Of a stretch of DNA of 64,000 bases, positions 50,997-59,196 are shown in pieces. Under the pieces are notes generated by a model that had not been told where the DNA came from, did no database searches, and was given only the letters and a program-made list of their open reading frames with translations. The DNA is taken from the NCBI RefSeq assembly GCF_900100535.1, contig NZ_FNDG01000015.1, positions 62,001-126,000 of the forward strand, in the 5' to 3' direction. How positions within the stretch are numbered: the stretch's first letter is position 1; every line of letters starts with the position of its first letter. A program made the translations under genes and the position numbers. The DNA comes from Phytopseudomonas flavescens. Lineage in GTDB: Bacteria; Pseudomonadota; Gammaproteobacteria; Pseudomonadales; Pseudomonadaceae.

Positions 50997-53813
50997 TTAC
51001 GCCTTGAACAGCCAGCACTTCACCGATGGCGACTTGAAGGTGGTCAGGTTGTGTTTCTTGGCCTGATGCACCCGCACAGCGCTGGATACGGTGACGTTGC
51101 TGTCGATGAACTTGTGGCTGCGCGAGTCCTTGAGCAGGGTGCGCAGCGTGGCGATGTCGGCGAGCTGCTGGCGGTGTTCGCCGGCGAGCTTCACGAACTC
51201 GTTGAGGTGGATGGCGATGGTTTCGTCGGGCTTGTTCGAGTGGTTGACCGTTGGGCCGTCGGCATCCAGGCCCTGCAGGTACTCGTACACCTCCCAGAAT
51301 TCCGCCACGGCCGGGTGGTCGGCGCTGATCGAGGCCTGGCGCTCGATGGCCATGGCCACCAGCTTGCGCTGGGTGACGGCGACCTGGTGCTCGGTCAGCG
51401 GCACTACCTGGCCCAGGCAGTTGAGCAGGGCCAGCATCTGTGCGTGGTTCTTGGCGATACGCTCCACGCGGATGTAGCCGCGCAGCGTGTTGCCGCAGCT
51501 CGCGCAGGCTTTCTCGGCGCCGGCCGGGTAGGCGGTGTCGCATTGCACGCAGTGGCTGTGCAGGCGGCGCAGCCGGGCTTCGTGCACGGGCATGCGCTCG
51601 AAGAACTGCTTGAGCACGTCCGCTTCCTTGCGCAGGGCCAGCAGCATGAAGTGGCTGAGGTGCTCGCCTTCCAGGGTGTTGAGCTTGTCGGCCGCGGCGC
51701 GGCTCTCGGGCGTTACCTCGGGGCGCACGAAGTGCAGCTTGCAGATGCGCGTCATGATTGCCTCATGCGCAACCACCGCCGCGTTCTGGCTGATGGCGAT
51801 GGTGCCGCGGAAGGGCGGCTCATAGGTCTCGTTGCCCGCTGTTTTCACGCCCTTGGTGGCCAGGGTGCCGCCGCCGTAGAAGTCCTTGAGCTCGTCCCAT
51901 TCGAAGGTTTTGGCGTGGCTCTTGTCGTCGCCGTGGCGGTCGGCTTCCAGGAACACCACCGGCATGCCGGACACCTGCCCCATCAGGCGCGAGCGGCCTG
52001 CCTTGGTGGACTTCATCGGGTCGAAGCCCTCATAACCCTCGCGGCCGAGCAGCTTCCACAGCAGGTTGAGCAGGGTGGTTTTGCCGGCGCCGGCTTCACC
52101 GGTCGCCTCGAGGAAGGGGAACGACTGCTGGCGGGCGCGGATCTGCTCGCAGAACAGCGAGCCGAACCAGAAGGTCAGGGCCACCACGCCCTGGGCGCCG
52201 AAGCACGTCCATAGCAGGCTGAGCCACTCGTTGCTGTAGCCCTTGCTGTCGCGGGCGAGGCGGATGGCCACACCCTTCTGCAGGCTTTTCAGGCGCAGCT
52301 TGCCGAACTCGAAGTAATCCTCCTCGTTGACCTGGAACACCTGGCCACCCTTGATGGCCAGGTCGCCGTAGACATAGGCCTGGTATTCCTTGCTGTAGCC
52401 CACGTAGTCGATGGTGGATACGGTCTTGATGCCGAACAGCTGGTTTTTCAGGATTTTGTCCAGCTGCTGGCCACTGCCTGTGAATACTGCGCCGGCGGCC
52501 ATGCCGAGCAGGCGCTTCTTGAACTCACTGGCCGCAGCGACCTGGCCGCCGGTGAAGGTGTTCTTGACGCTGTCGCCGTCGTGCGGGAAGTCAACGCGGA
52601 AGTAGTACCAGGATTCGTCCGTGACCTCATTGCGCTGGAAGTACAGCGCCTGGGGGTAGCAGTTGGCGATTTCCACCACACAGCCGGACATGCGCAGCGC
52701 CTTCTCGCGCACGGCCTTGTCGTTGAGCTTCTGGTCGGCCTCGCTGTCGCTTTCCTCCATGGCCGTGCGGGCCTTGTTGTACTTGTCCAGGTCGAGCTTC
52801 CACCAGTACAGGCGGGAGTCGTAGCCGAAGTGGAACTCCTCGCTTTCCTTCCACTGGTACATGAGCAGCGCCTTCTCGCTGGCACTCTCGGCGATCAGCA
52901 GGGCGCCGTGGTGGCGGATCTCGCGCAGGTCGTCCTCGCGGCGCTGCTCGCGCACGTCTTCTTCCAGGAAGGTCCAGCGCTGGTGCAGGTCGTTCCAGTC
53001 CACCTTGCGGCCGTCGCGCTGGGGGATCTGCGCCGCCTCGCACACGAAGCCCAGCTCGCGGGCCTGCTTGACCCACATTCGGGTGTAGCGGTGGCCGCTC
53101 GGCTCGTTGTCCAGCGCCCACACCAGCTTCGGCAGCCGCTTGCCAGCCTCGGCGCGGGCCTTGATCAGCGCCTTGAGCGATTCCTCGGGAAACGCGTTGC
53201 TGCTCATGGCGGCGACGGCGTCAATGCCTTGGTGCAGCTGCGCGATGGCATCGAAGATGCCCTCGACGATCCACAGCTCGGTGACCTCGAGCAGATCCAC
53301 CGCCGGCGGGCACCACCACACGCCGCGGTAGCTCTGGCCAGGCTGGAAACGGGCCTTCTTCTTGCCGAAGCGCGATGGCTTGTCGATCAGGCGTTCCCAG
53401 TAGCCGCCTTTGTCCAGGGCGAAGCGGACGGTGGCCGAGCCAATACCGAGTTCACGGTCCCAGTAGTTTTCCTGGGTGTACCAGCCTTCGATCAATTCCA
53501 GGCGAAAGCCCCGGGCGAACTCCAGGTAGGCGCGGGCCGTGGCGGTGGGCTGCTGCTCGGTTGCGGGCGCTCGCTCGCTCCAGGCCTCGAACAGATCGGG
53601 GTACAGCTCCTTTACATGCCACTGCTGGCCGCACTTGCTCTCGCGGCCGCACTTGATGAACCAGGGTTCGTCCGGCCGGGCGTAGAGCTCTTTCTTGTTG
53701 CAGGCCGGGCACAGGCCCTTGCGCATGTAGATCGATTTGGCGCCGGGGATGGGCCGCAAGCCGTAGTCGTTCTGCAGGTTGCGCAGCACGTCGGCGCGGA
53801 TGGATTGATCCAT
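50997..53813 (-). CDS. Phage primase-helicase (zinc finger, TOPRIM, P-loop)
   Basis: 938 residues from the ATG at 53813. Residues 35-61 hold a zinc ribbon (CPAC, then FIKCGRESKCG). A TOPRIM-like segment follows (LWIVEGIFDAIAQ, WALDNEPSGH), then a helicase domain with Walker A TGEAGAGKTTLL and Walker B VVFLEAD. The C-terminus carries a second CxxC pair (CVQCDTAYPAGAEKACASCG), unusual for this type. It starts phage DNA replication and unwinds DNA. Largest gene of the early operon. Confidence 0.88.
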   Translation of the reverse strand: MDQSIRADVLRNLQNDYGLRPIPGAKSIYMRKGLCPACNKKELYARPDEPWFIKCGRESKCGQQWHVKELYPDLFEAWSERAPATEQQPTATARAYLEFARGFRLELIEGWYTQENYWDRELGIGSATVRFALDKGGYWERLIDKPSRFGKKKARFQPGQSYRGVWWCPPAVDLLEVTELWIVEGIFDAIAQLHQGIDAVAAMSSNAFPEESLKALIKARAEAGKRLPKLVWALDNEPSGHRYTRMWVKQARELGFVCEAAQIPQRDGRKVDWNDLHQRWTFLEEDVREQRREDDLREIRHHGALLIAESASEKALLMYQWKESEEFHFGYDSRLYWWKLDLDKYNKARTAMEESDSEADQKLNDKAVREKALRMSGCVVEIANCYPQALYFQRNEVTDESWYYFRVDFPHDGDSVKNTFTGGQVAAASEFKKRLLGMAAGAVFTGSGQQLDKILKNQLFGIKTVSTIDYVGYSKEYQAYVYGDLAIKGGQVFQVNEEDYFEFGKLRLKSLQKGVAIRLARDSKGYSNEWLSLLWTCFGAQGVVALTFWFGSLFCEQIRARQQSFPFLEATGEAGAGKTTLLNLLWKLLGREGYEGFDPMKSTKAGRSRLMGQVSGMPVVFLEADRHGDDKSHAKTFEWDELKDFYGGGTLATKGVKTAGNETYEPPFRGTIAISQNAAVVAHEAIMTRICKLHFVRPEVTPESRAAADKLNTLEGEHLSHFMLLALRKEADVLKQFFERMPVHEARLRRLHSHCVQCDTAYPAGAEKACASCGNTLRGYIRVERIAKNHAQMLALLNCLGQVVPLTEHQVAVTQRKLVAMAIERQASISADHPAVAEFWEVYEYLQGLDADGPTVNHSNKPDETIAIHLNEFVKLAGEHRQQLADIATLRTLLKDSRSHKFIDSNVTVSSAVRVHQAKKHNLTTFKSPSVKCWLFKA

Positions 53814-53818
53814 GGATT

Positions 53819-54061
53819 TCAAGCGTGTTTCTCCGGCATGGCCAGGGCGGCTTTCAGCGCGCCGATGGTGCGTTTGTGCCCGGCCAGTGCCGGGTGGTCT
53901 TCCAGAATGCGGGCGCTGCGCAGGCCGGCCGGCACGGTGCGGTAGCGGTCGTCGTACCAATGCAGGTCGAAGCCCTGGCGCAGCTCACTGCGCAGCTGCT
54001 GTAGCCAGGCCTCGGCGATGGGCTTGGGCAGGTCGATGCGAATGGCGATTTCAGCTTGCAT
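53819..54061 (-). CDS. Small phage protein, unknown
   Basis: 80 residues (MQAEIAIRIDLPKPIAEAW), start ATG at 54061. Mixed alpha/beta, no family recognised. Its stop lies 5 bp before the primase start, so it belongs to the replication operon. Confidence 0.6.
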   Translation of the reverse strand: MQAEIAIRIDLPKPIAEAWLQQLRSELRQGFDLHWYDDRYRTVPAGLRSARILEDHPALAGHKRTIGALKAALAMPEKHA

Positions 54062-54117
54062 GGCGTGCTCCGGGCGCAACTTGCCCAAACCCACGGCGTG
54101 GGCTGGGGATTCAGGGG

Positions 54118-54390
54118 TTAGGGGTGCTGCTGATCGGGGCCGTTGGCCATGTCCCAGCCGATCCATGCCCGCTGGTATGGCAGCAACTCGCTCATGGCCA
54201 ACTGGGCCAAGCGCGGGGCCATGAACAGGGGCACTTCCAGGGCATGCACCAGGTGGTTGCAGGTGCGTTCAAATAGCTGCGGGTCGCCACTCAGGTGCTC
54301 GGCCTGGTGCTGCTCGATGAAGGCCTGGGCGCAGCCCTGCATGCGGGTGCGGTAGTCCAGGGCGTCGATGGTTTCGGGCTGTGCGTTCAT
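54118..54390 (-). CDS. Small phage protein, unknown
   Basis: 90 residues, helical (MQGCAQAFIEQHQAEHLSG). The start overlaps the stop of the Ogr-like gene by 4 bp, showing coupling. No motif or family recognised. Confidence 0.6.
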   Translation of the reverse strand: MNAQPETIDALDYRTRMQGCAQAFIEQHQAEHLSGDPQLFERTCNHLVHALEVPLFMAPRLAQLAMSELLPYQRAWIGWDMANGPDQQHP

Positions 54391-54683
54391 GCTGTGGCCT
54401 CGAGCAGGGTGTCCAACAGATCCGGTTGGCGGTCGTCCTTGCGGTTGTCGCGCAGGGCCTTCATGCGTTCCACCGCCGGGGCGACCGGCAGCACCATCAA
54501 CGGCTGTTCAAGGCCGGACGGGCTGAGCTGGTAATCGATCGTTACCGAGCCGCTGAACGTGGCGCCGCAGGCCACGTTCTGGCACTGGTAATACGTGGAG
54601 CGGAAGCAAGGTGTTTGCCCCACGCTGGTACGGATGCGCATGCAACCGTGGCATGCCGGGCATACCAGTTTGTACGTGCTCAA
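54387..54683 (-). CDS. ogr: Ogr/Delta-type late gene activator
   Basis: 98 residues. Zinc-finger pattern of P2 Ogr/P4 Delta: KLVCPACHGCMRIRTS at the N-terminus and YYQCQNVACGATF about 25 residues later (four cysteines bind one zinc). Ogr activates P2 late (capsid, tail, lysis) promoters by touching RNA polymerase alpha. Here it lies inside the early operon rather than after gene D as in P2 itself. The ~35-residue C-terminal tail is variable. Confidence 0.85.
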   Translation of the reverse strand: MSTYKLVCPACHGCMRIRTSVGQTPCFRSTYYQCQNVACGATFSGSVTIDYQLSPSGLEQPLMVLPVAPAVERMKALRDNRKDDRQPDLLDTLLEATA

Positions 54684-54793
54684 GCTGTCTCCCCGCCGCT
54701 AGTCGCGGCACCGGCCGGGCCGGTTAAGTGGCGACGCATCCAGCGCCTAAATCGTTTCCTGGTGCTCGCCCTGGATTACCCAGGGTCGGGCGG

Positions 54794-55294
54794 TTATTCG
54801 CTTGCTTTGCTGTGCAGCACGATCACGGCGGTGACTTCGCTGTGGCGTGCGGCGATGTGCTGGCGGTGGGCGGCGAGGATGGCTTGCACCTCGGCTTCGC
54901 AGATAACGCCGTCGTCCAGCGACTTGGCGATCAGCTGGTCGACCAGGCCGCGCAGTTGGCTGGTGCTCAGGCCACGGGCGTACAGGTCCAGGTTGTCGAG
55001 CTCGCCCTGCTCGGGCATGGGCACGAATACGCCGCCGTAGAGGTGGCAGATGTAGTCCGGCAGGTGTGCGGTGCCTGCCTGCTGCTCGAGCTGGTGCACC
55101 TGGGCGTCGGTCAGCGGTTGGCTGCCGGCGTTCTCGTACAGGTGGTTGTCCAGCTTCTTGAGGGGCAGACCCAGGCGGGCAGCGGCGGACTCACGGCCGC
55201 CCGGGAAGGCGGCGATTACAGCGCTCATGACCTGGCGGCGTGTTTCTAGAACGGGGGCCTGGCGCTTCTGGTTTTTGCTCGGGGAAGTTGCCAT
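54794..55294 (-). CDS. Phage regulatory protein, CII family
   Basis: 166 residues. The N-terminal half (VMSAVIAAFPGGRESAAARL, LKKLDNHLYENAG) is a short HTH of the phage CII-like family. Its ATG shares a base with the stop of the Cro-like gene (TAATG). It probably controls the early operon. There is a ~110-bp gap before ogr with no clear element. Confidence 0.78.
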   Translation of the reverse strand: MATSPSKNQKRQAPVLETRRQVMSAVIAAFPGGRESAAARLGLPLKKLDNHLYENAGSQPLTDAQVHQLEQQAGTAHLPDYICHLYGGVFVPMPEQGELDNLDLYARGLSTSQLRGLVDQLIAKSLDDGVICEAEVQAILAAHRQHIAARHSEVTAVIVLHSKASE

Positions 55295-55503
55295 TACTGT
55301 GTCACCACGCCGTCTTTGATGCCGAGTAGCACTGCTGCTCGGTGCGACTCTCCACGGCGCCCCTTCTTGCGACCGTTCAACAGGTCGCTGACCAGATTTC
55401 TGTTCAAGTCATGCTCGCGGCAAAAGTCGGCGAGGCTTTTACCTTGGCGCTCAAGGTTGGCGCGAGCTTGCTCGGGAGATAACGGGCCGTGCATAGTGTT
55501 CAT
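55294..55503 (-). CDS. Cro-like DNA-binding protein
   Basis: 69 residues. HTH in SLADFCREHDLNRNLVSDLL followed by a basic NGRKKGRRGES. It diverges from the repressor at 55579 and starts within a triple 10-bp repeat that is probably the operator. An ATG three codons in (55494) is an alternative start. Likely first gene of the lytic transcript. Confidence 0.78.
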   Translation of the reverse strand: MNTMHGPLSPEQARANLERQGKSLADFCREHDLNRNLVSDLLNGRKKGRRGESHRAAVLLGIKDGVVTQ

Positions 55504-55525
55504 CCGTGTTTAATCGTGTTTGCTG
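55496..55525. promoter_or_regulatory. Three 10-bp direct repeats in the repressor/Cro control region
   Basis: GTGTT occurs at 55496, 55506 and 55516, each repeat exactly 10 bp long (GTGTTCATCC, GTGTTTAATC, GTGTTTGCTG). One helical turn of spacing suits cooperative binding by the repressor on one DNA face. It covers the Cro start codon. Confidence 0.6.
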
Positions 55526-55578
55526 ACAGGGATTCTTGGGCAGAAAACTGTTCAAGTCAAATTATTTTGATCAAAAAA

Positions 55579-55938
55579 ATGCTCATTGCTTCGGGTGTGG
55601 GTGAACGCCTGAGGGAAGAACGCGAGCGGCTGGGCCAAAACCAGACTGATTTTGGTCAGGCAGCTGGCGTCAGTCGTGGCACTCAAAAAGCCTACGAACT
55701 TGAAAGCAGTTCGCCGGATATCCGCTATCTGAGCGGGCTCCAAGCGCTGGGCGTTGATGTCACCTATGTGCTGACTGGCCTACGCGAGACGGCCGAGGCG
55801 GGCGATCTATCGTCCGAAGAATCGCACCTGCTGACGGACTATCGCCGTCTGTCGGATGCTCAGCGCGCGTCCTCGTTTGAAATGGTTCACGCACTGGCTG
55901 AAATGGCCGGGCGGTATGAGGTGAAGAGCGACAAGTAG
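55579..55938 (+). CDS. Prophage repressor, XRE-type
   Basis: 119 residues. HTH in LREERERLGQNQTDFGQAAG and VSRGTQKAYELESSSPDIRY, then a short dimerisation tail. It lacks the S24 peptidase domain of lambda CI, so it should not be cleaved in the SOS response; this fits P2-type C repressors. Start at 55579 is after AAAAAA with a weak ribosome site. It keeps the lytic operon off. Confidence 0.83.
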   Translation: MLIASGVGERLREERERLGQNQTDFGQAAGVSRGTQKAYELESSSPDIRYLSGLQALGVDVTYVLTGLRETAEAGDLSSEESHLLTDYRRLSDAQRASSFEMVHALAEMAGRYEVKSDK

Positions 55939-56006
55939 ATCGCCGCACCGGAGTTTGCTCGCTGGCCATGGGGGCCAGCGTTTCAATGGAAGAAGGGGAG
56001 GAACCC

Positions 56007-56381
56007 ATGAAGAAAATTATTGCCGCGCTAGCGCTCTCAAGCACAGCCGCAATGGCTGCTCCAGCGCCTGACGTCATAACCCGCAATTTGCAAGCCTGGG
56101 CACCTTTAGAGGTGACTCTAACGAACGGCACGCTGCAGATTATCACCGACGAGAATCGTGTTACCGATCAGATATATCAGGCTGTGCTTGGTACTGGCGT
56201 GTGCGGCTCGTTGTGGATGAATAAGGGCAGTTGGTCGGGTGTTAAGGAAGTGAAAGTGTTGAATCGCCACGGACGCCAGGGATATGTATTCGAAGGCGGA
56301 GAGGCGGATTGTGTCGAGCTGGGGCAGCTCAAAGGTGATGCATCGAGTGCATTTATCTTAGAGCGCACTCGCTGGAATTAG
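56007..56381 (+). CDS. Small exported protein
   Basis: 124 residues from the ATG at 56007 (GGGGAGGAACCC upstream). Signal peptide MKKIIAALALSSTAAMA-AP. The mature part is beta-rich with two cysteines (GVCGSLW and ADCVELG) that may form a disulfide in the periplasm. It lies next to the repressor and may be expressed in the lysogen, for example as a superinfection or host-fitness factor. No family recognised. Confidence 0.72.
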   Translation: MKKIIAALALSSTAAMAAPAPDVITRNLQAWAPLEVTLTNGTLQIITDENRVTDQIYQAVLGTGVCGSLWMNKGSWSGVKEVKVLNRHGRQGYVFEGGEADCVELGQLKGDASSAFILERTRWN

Positions 56382-56444
56382 TCGCTCTACCAGCGTTATT
56401 AACTGACTGATAATTAAAAAGCCAAGCAGCAAGGGGCGGGTGAG

Positions 56445-57437
56445 ATGCATCGAACAGCGACTTTTTATGATTTGAGGATCACGGCAAGGGGGATGTCTCG
56501 TGCTGAAGGAAAGGAGGACGACTACGAAGCAGATCCTAAACCACTCCGTGAGTTGGTTGGGTATATAGAGCAGCTTTATAATGGCGGTGATCGTATTGTG
56601 AAGAAGGGGCAGTCTGATAAAACTGCCCGGATATATATCTCAGATTTTAAGTATGAGGGCGAGCGAGCCGTTTTTCTGATCAATCGCAGCGACCCGAATG
56701 CGCCTGATGCTGTGTCGAGCGATCCCGATATTAAGAGCCGTGTAGTGCACGAAAAACCGCCAGGCCATGGCGGTGATTACTCGGCGCACGTAGTCATTAA
56801 TTTAGACCCTGTGAAGGGTGATAATTACTACCTTTGCGTTCTAGAGACTGTGTATGGTTCAGGCCTTCATGCCAGCAGTATGGCTGAGTACCTTCGATAT
56901 TTGATTCGCCGCTGCCGCCTGGAATTTAAGGATAAATTTCAAATCGCCCACAGTAGTAGAGCTAAGACTGCTAAGGGTGAAGAAATAATGGTTAATTGGA
57001 ATCACTTTGTTGAGTTGCAAGGGCACCCTTCAGAGGATTTCGAACGCGATATTAACGCGGGTACTTTATCTGGTATGGAGCTTGTCAGCTTTTCGGAGGT
57101 TGGCGCAGCTTGGGACGAGCGGGGCGGAATTGTTGAGCACAAACGCTCTATCCAGCTCAAGCCGGCCCCCGATAAGTTGGGTGATATAGCGGCTGCTATC
57201 CGGCAGGTTCGTAATAAAGTTTATAAGAATGGTAAGGAATACGATCATATTCGTATTAGTTTCAAGAATGAGGCTGGTGAACCTAGAGATGCAACTATTG
57301 CATCGGATACTGGTCAGTTGGTAGATTCGCACAAATATGTAAAGCGACATATTATTCACGCTCCGATGGTTAATACGACTAGTCTAGAGCGTGTGAGTCC
57401 GTTTATACTCAAAGAAGTTCTCGCGCTGATGGGGTAA
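56445..57437 (+). CDS. Unrecognised 330-aa protein of an AT-rich two-gene unit
   Basis: 330 residues, soluble, no signal peptide. No family recognised. N-terminus MHRTATFYDLRITARG, a GGDYSAHVVINL strand region about residue 110 and a lysine/arginine-rich C-terminal part (YDHIRISFKNEAG). Codon use and base composition (many TTA/ATA/GAT codons) are much more AT-rich than the flanking phage genes. The membrane protein gene starts 3 bp after its stop. In P2-like phages the spot next to the repressor carries exclusion genes such as tin and old, so a defence role is a fair guess, not shown. Confidence 0.78.
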   Translation: MHRTATFYDLRITARGMSRAEGKEDDYEADPKPLRELVGYIEQLYNGGDRIVKKGQSDKTARIYISDFKYEGERAVFLINRSDPNAPDAVSSDPDIKSRVVHEKPPGHGGDYSAHVVINLDPVKGDNYYLCVLETVYGSGLHASSMAEYLRYLIRRCRLEFKDKFQIAHSSRAKTAKGEEIMVNWNHFVELQGHPSEDFERDINAGTLSGMELVSFSEVGAAWDERGGIVEHKRSIQLKPAPDKLGDIAAAIRQVRNKVYKNGKEYDHIRISFKNEAGEPRDATIASDTGQLVDSHKYVKRHIIHAPMVNTTSLERVSPFILKEVLALMG

Positions 57438-57440
57438 TTT

Positions 57441-58007
57441 ATGCTCTTGGATCAGTTGTTGCGCCCATTTGGATACTTGGCCATCCGCCATCCTTATAAA
57501 TGGATTGTGGATTGGCTCTATCCAGTTATGTTTACGGTGCTAATACTGTGGTTTATGGGTGCCTATAATGGCTTCAGAGGCGTTATGGGAAGTGATGGTG
57601 TGATTTCTCTAGTGCTCTCTTTTATACAATCCTTGCCAGGGTTTTATATCGCTGCTCTGGCGGCAATTGCAACATTTGGGCGGGCGGATATAGATAGCGT
57701 GTTGCCTGAGCCTACGCCCAAGATATGGATTAAATTCCGTGGCTCAGAGAACTTGGTAAGTCTCACGCGTCGCCGGTTTCTCGCGATGCTGTTTGCGTTT
57801 TTAACAGCAGAAAGTTTACTGCTAATAGTCTATTCAATTTTTCTGATTTCTTACGGTACTGGCCTGGTAGGTACGTCGTTTTATCGTGTGAGTTTGGACT
57901 CCGTCATTGGTGTGTCTCTAATTGGAATTTATTTTTTGCTTTTATGTCAGATGGTGATCTCCACTTTTTGGGGGCTCTACTATTTGGGATATAAGCTGCA
58001 CGAGTAG
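57441..58007 (+). CDS. Membrane protein partner in the AT-rich unit
   Basis: 188 residues with four hydrophobic helices (about 24-44, 55-80, 110-135, 150-178). No family recognised. An ~35-residue loop between helices 2 and 3 contains DSVLPEPTPKIWIKFRG. Same AT-rich composition and direction as the gene just upstream, so both entered together. A soluble sensor with a membrane effector is a frequent plan in abortive infection systems. Confidence 0.78.
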   Translation: MLLDQLLRPFGYLAIRHPYKWIVDWLYPVMFTVLILWFMGAYNGFRGVMGSDGVISLVLSFIQSLPGFYIAALAAIATFGRADIDSVLPEPTPKIWIKFRGSENLVSLTRRRFLAMLFAFLTAESLLLIVYSIFLISYGTGLVGTSFYRVSLDSVIGVSLIGIYFLLLCQMVISTFWGLYYLGYKLHE

Positions 58008-58102
58008 CGCAAACACCAATGGCAGCTACTGCCGCGTGCAAAATGGATTGCGAATAAAGGGCGTGAGTGTCCGGCGCTTGTAACTATGGAAAGGGAATTC
58101 CT

Positions 58103-58594
58103 ATGACATTGACCACACTATTCGCCTGCCTGCTCACCGCAGGTCTCACCGCCAGCCTGACCCTTTGGCTGACTCGCGATAGCACGCCCCCCGAACCCAA
58201 TGTGTTCATTCCCGAACGGCTGGCTGACCAGTCTGACGGCTTCCTGATGATGTTGGGGGGCTGGATCACCGAGGAGGGCTACCAGCCGCCTGGCCGCAGC
58301 GCGGTGGAGATCCGCTGTTACCCCGAGCAGCAGCTCTGCACCGAAGCGGTGGCAACTATCTTCCACCACACCGAAGGCTCCGACCTCGAGGCGCAGACGT
58401 ACCTGTACCAGGTGACGGATTGGACGGATGCACGCGTGCAGGCCGTGGCCATCGGTGCGATGGGCGAATGCCGCGACCGGCATCTGCAGCTCTACCTGCA
58501 CGACACCGATGCGCGCGTGGAGTGGGGGCCTGGCGAAGGCTGCGAGGGTGATAGCGGCTCGGCCGTGTTGATTGGCGAGGTGTGGGCCGAATAA
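58103..58594 (+). CDS. Membrane-anchored small protein
   Basis: 163 residues from the ATG at 58103 (AAGGGA upstream). N-terminal helix (LTTLFACLLTAGLTASLTLW) then a periplasmic domain with four cysteines (RCYPEQQLC, GECRDRH, EGCEGD). High GC again, like the main phage genome. Family unknown. Confidence 0.68.
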   Translation: MTLTTLFACLLTAGLTASLTLWLTRDSTPPEPNVFIPERLADQSDGFLMMLGGWITEEGYQPPGRSAVEIRCYPEQQLCTEAVATIFHHTEGSDLEAQTYLYQVTDWTDARVQAVAIGAMGECRDRHLQLYLHDTDARVEWGPGEGCEGDSGSAVLIGEVWAE

Positions 58595-58671
58595 TTTCAC
58601 CAATGTGTGGAGAACCTGGACCCGGTCGTTATGTTGAATCGCTCCACTGCACAACATGGAGCATGCAGAGA

Positions 58672-58854
58672 ATGAGCGATGGGAACGAGGCTGTGTGTAG
58701 TCAACCTGGTGAGCGGGTTGCGCAGCCTGATAGGGAACCGCTGACGTTACTTGAGCGGAGGCTGATTCGGTTTTACCGGGATCTGGACGAAAGGCAGCAG
58801 GCTTTCGTGCGGGAGGCGGTGGAAAGCTTGGCGTTGCTTAAGAAGCGAGAGTGA
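58672..58854 (+). CDS. Small helical protein, unknown
   Basis: 60 residues from the ATG at 58672, which has GGAG 10 nt upstream; an ATG at 58663 overlaps that site. The C-terminal half is a single amphipathic helix (RRLIRFYRDLDERQQAFVRE). A strong terminator follows 4 bp after the stop. Confidence 0.55.
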   Translation: MSDGNEAVCSQPGERVAQPDREPLTLLERRLIRFYRDLDERQQAFVREAVESLALLKKRE

Positions 58855-58858
58855 CGAG

Positions 58859-58886
58859 AACCCCGGCCATGTGCCGGGGTTTTTTA
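58859..58886. terminator. Bidirectional intrinsic terminator
   Basis: AACCCCGGC, loop CATGT, GCCGGGGTT with six T following on the plus strand. Separates the convergent small gene (58672) and the DUF1654 gene. Confidence 0.9.
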
Positions 58887-58893
58887 TGGCCGT

Positions 58894-59142
58894 TCAATCC
58901 TCTTTCGGCACCGTCCAGAACAGCTGCACACCATCGTCGCGCCAGGCGATGGTGACGTTGTCGTTCTCGCTGATCTCGTCGAGGATGCGTGACCAGTCGT
59001 CCGGGCTGTCGCCCTCGGCCCGGAGCAATACCGCTGATCGGGATTTTTGCGCGGCCGGTGAGTTGATAACCCGCTGAATTCGGGCTCCGAGCAGTTCGTA
59101 GGTGCCGGGAGCGGCTGCCGCTCGGGAATTGCCTTTTGCCAT
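58894..59142 (-). CDS. DUF1654 protein
   Basis: 82 residues: TYELLGARIQRVINSPAAQK, then SPDDWSRILDEISENDNVTI and GVQLFWTV, the pattern of the Pseudomonas-specific DUF1654 family. It diverges from umuD across a LexA box, so it is likely SOS-induced too. Members occur in prophages and near SOS genes; function is undefined. Confidence 0.82.
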   Translation of the reverse strand: MAKGNSRAAAAPGTYELLGARIQRVINSPAAQKSRSAVLLRAEGDSPDDWSRILDEISENDNVTIAWRDDGVQLFWTVPKED

Positions 59143-59161
59143 GATGCAAATGCCTCGATTA

Positions 59162-59177
59162 CTGTATGTGTATACAG
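59162..59177. promoter_or_regulatory. LexA (SOS) box
   Basis: CTGTATGTGTATACAG matches the CTGT-N8-ACAG consensus exactly, with an alternating TA/TG centre. It sits between the DUF1654 gene and umuD, 19 bp before the umuD start, and can repress both. Confidence 0.93.
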
Positions 59178-59196
59178 TAAATCGAGATTCACCCCC

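Noticed and set aside
51051..53945. Long plus-strand frames opposite the primase
   Set aside because: Shadows of the 938-aa primase-helicase; alanine/leucine/histidine-rich with no domain.
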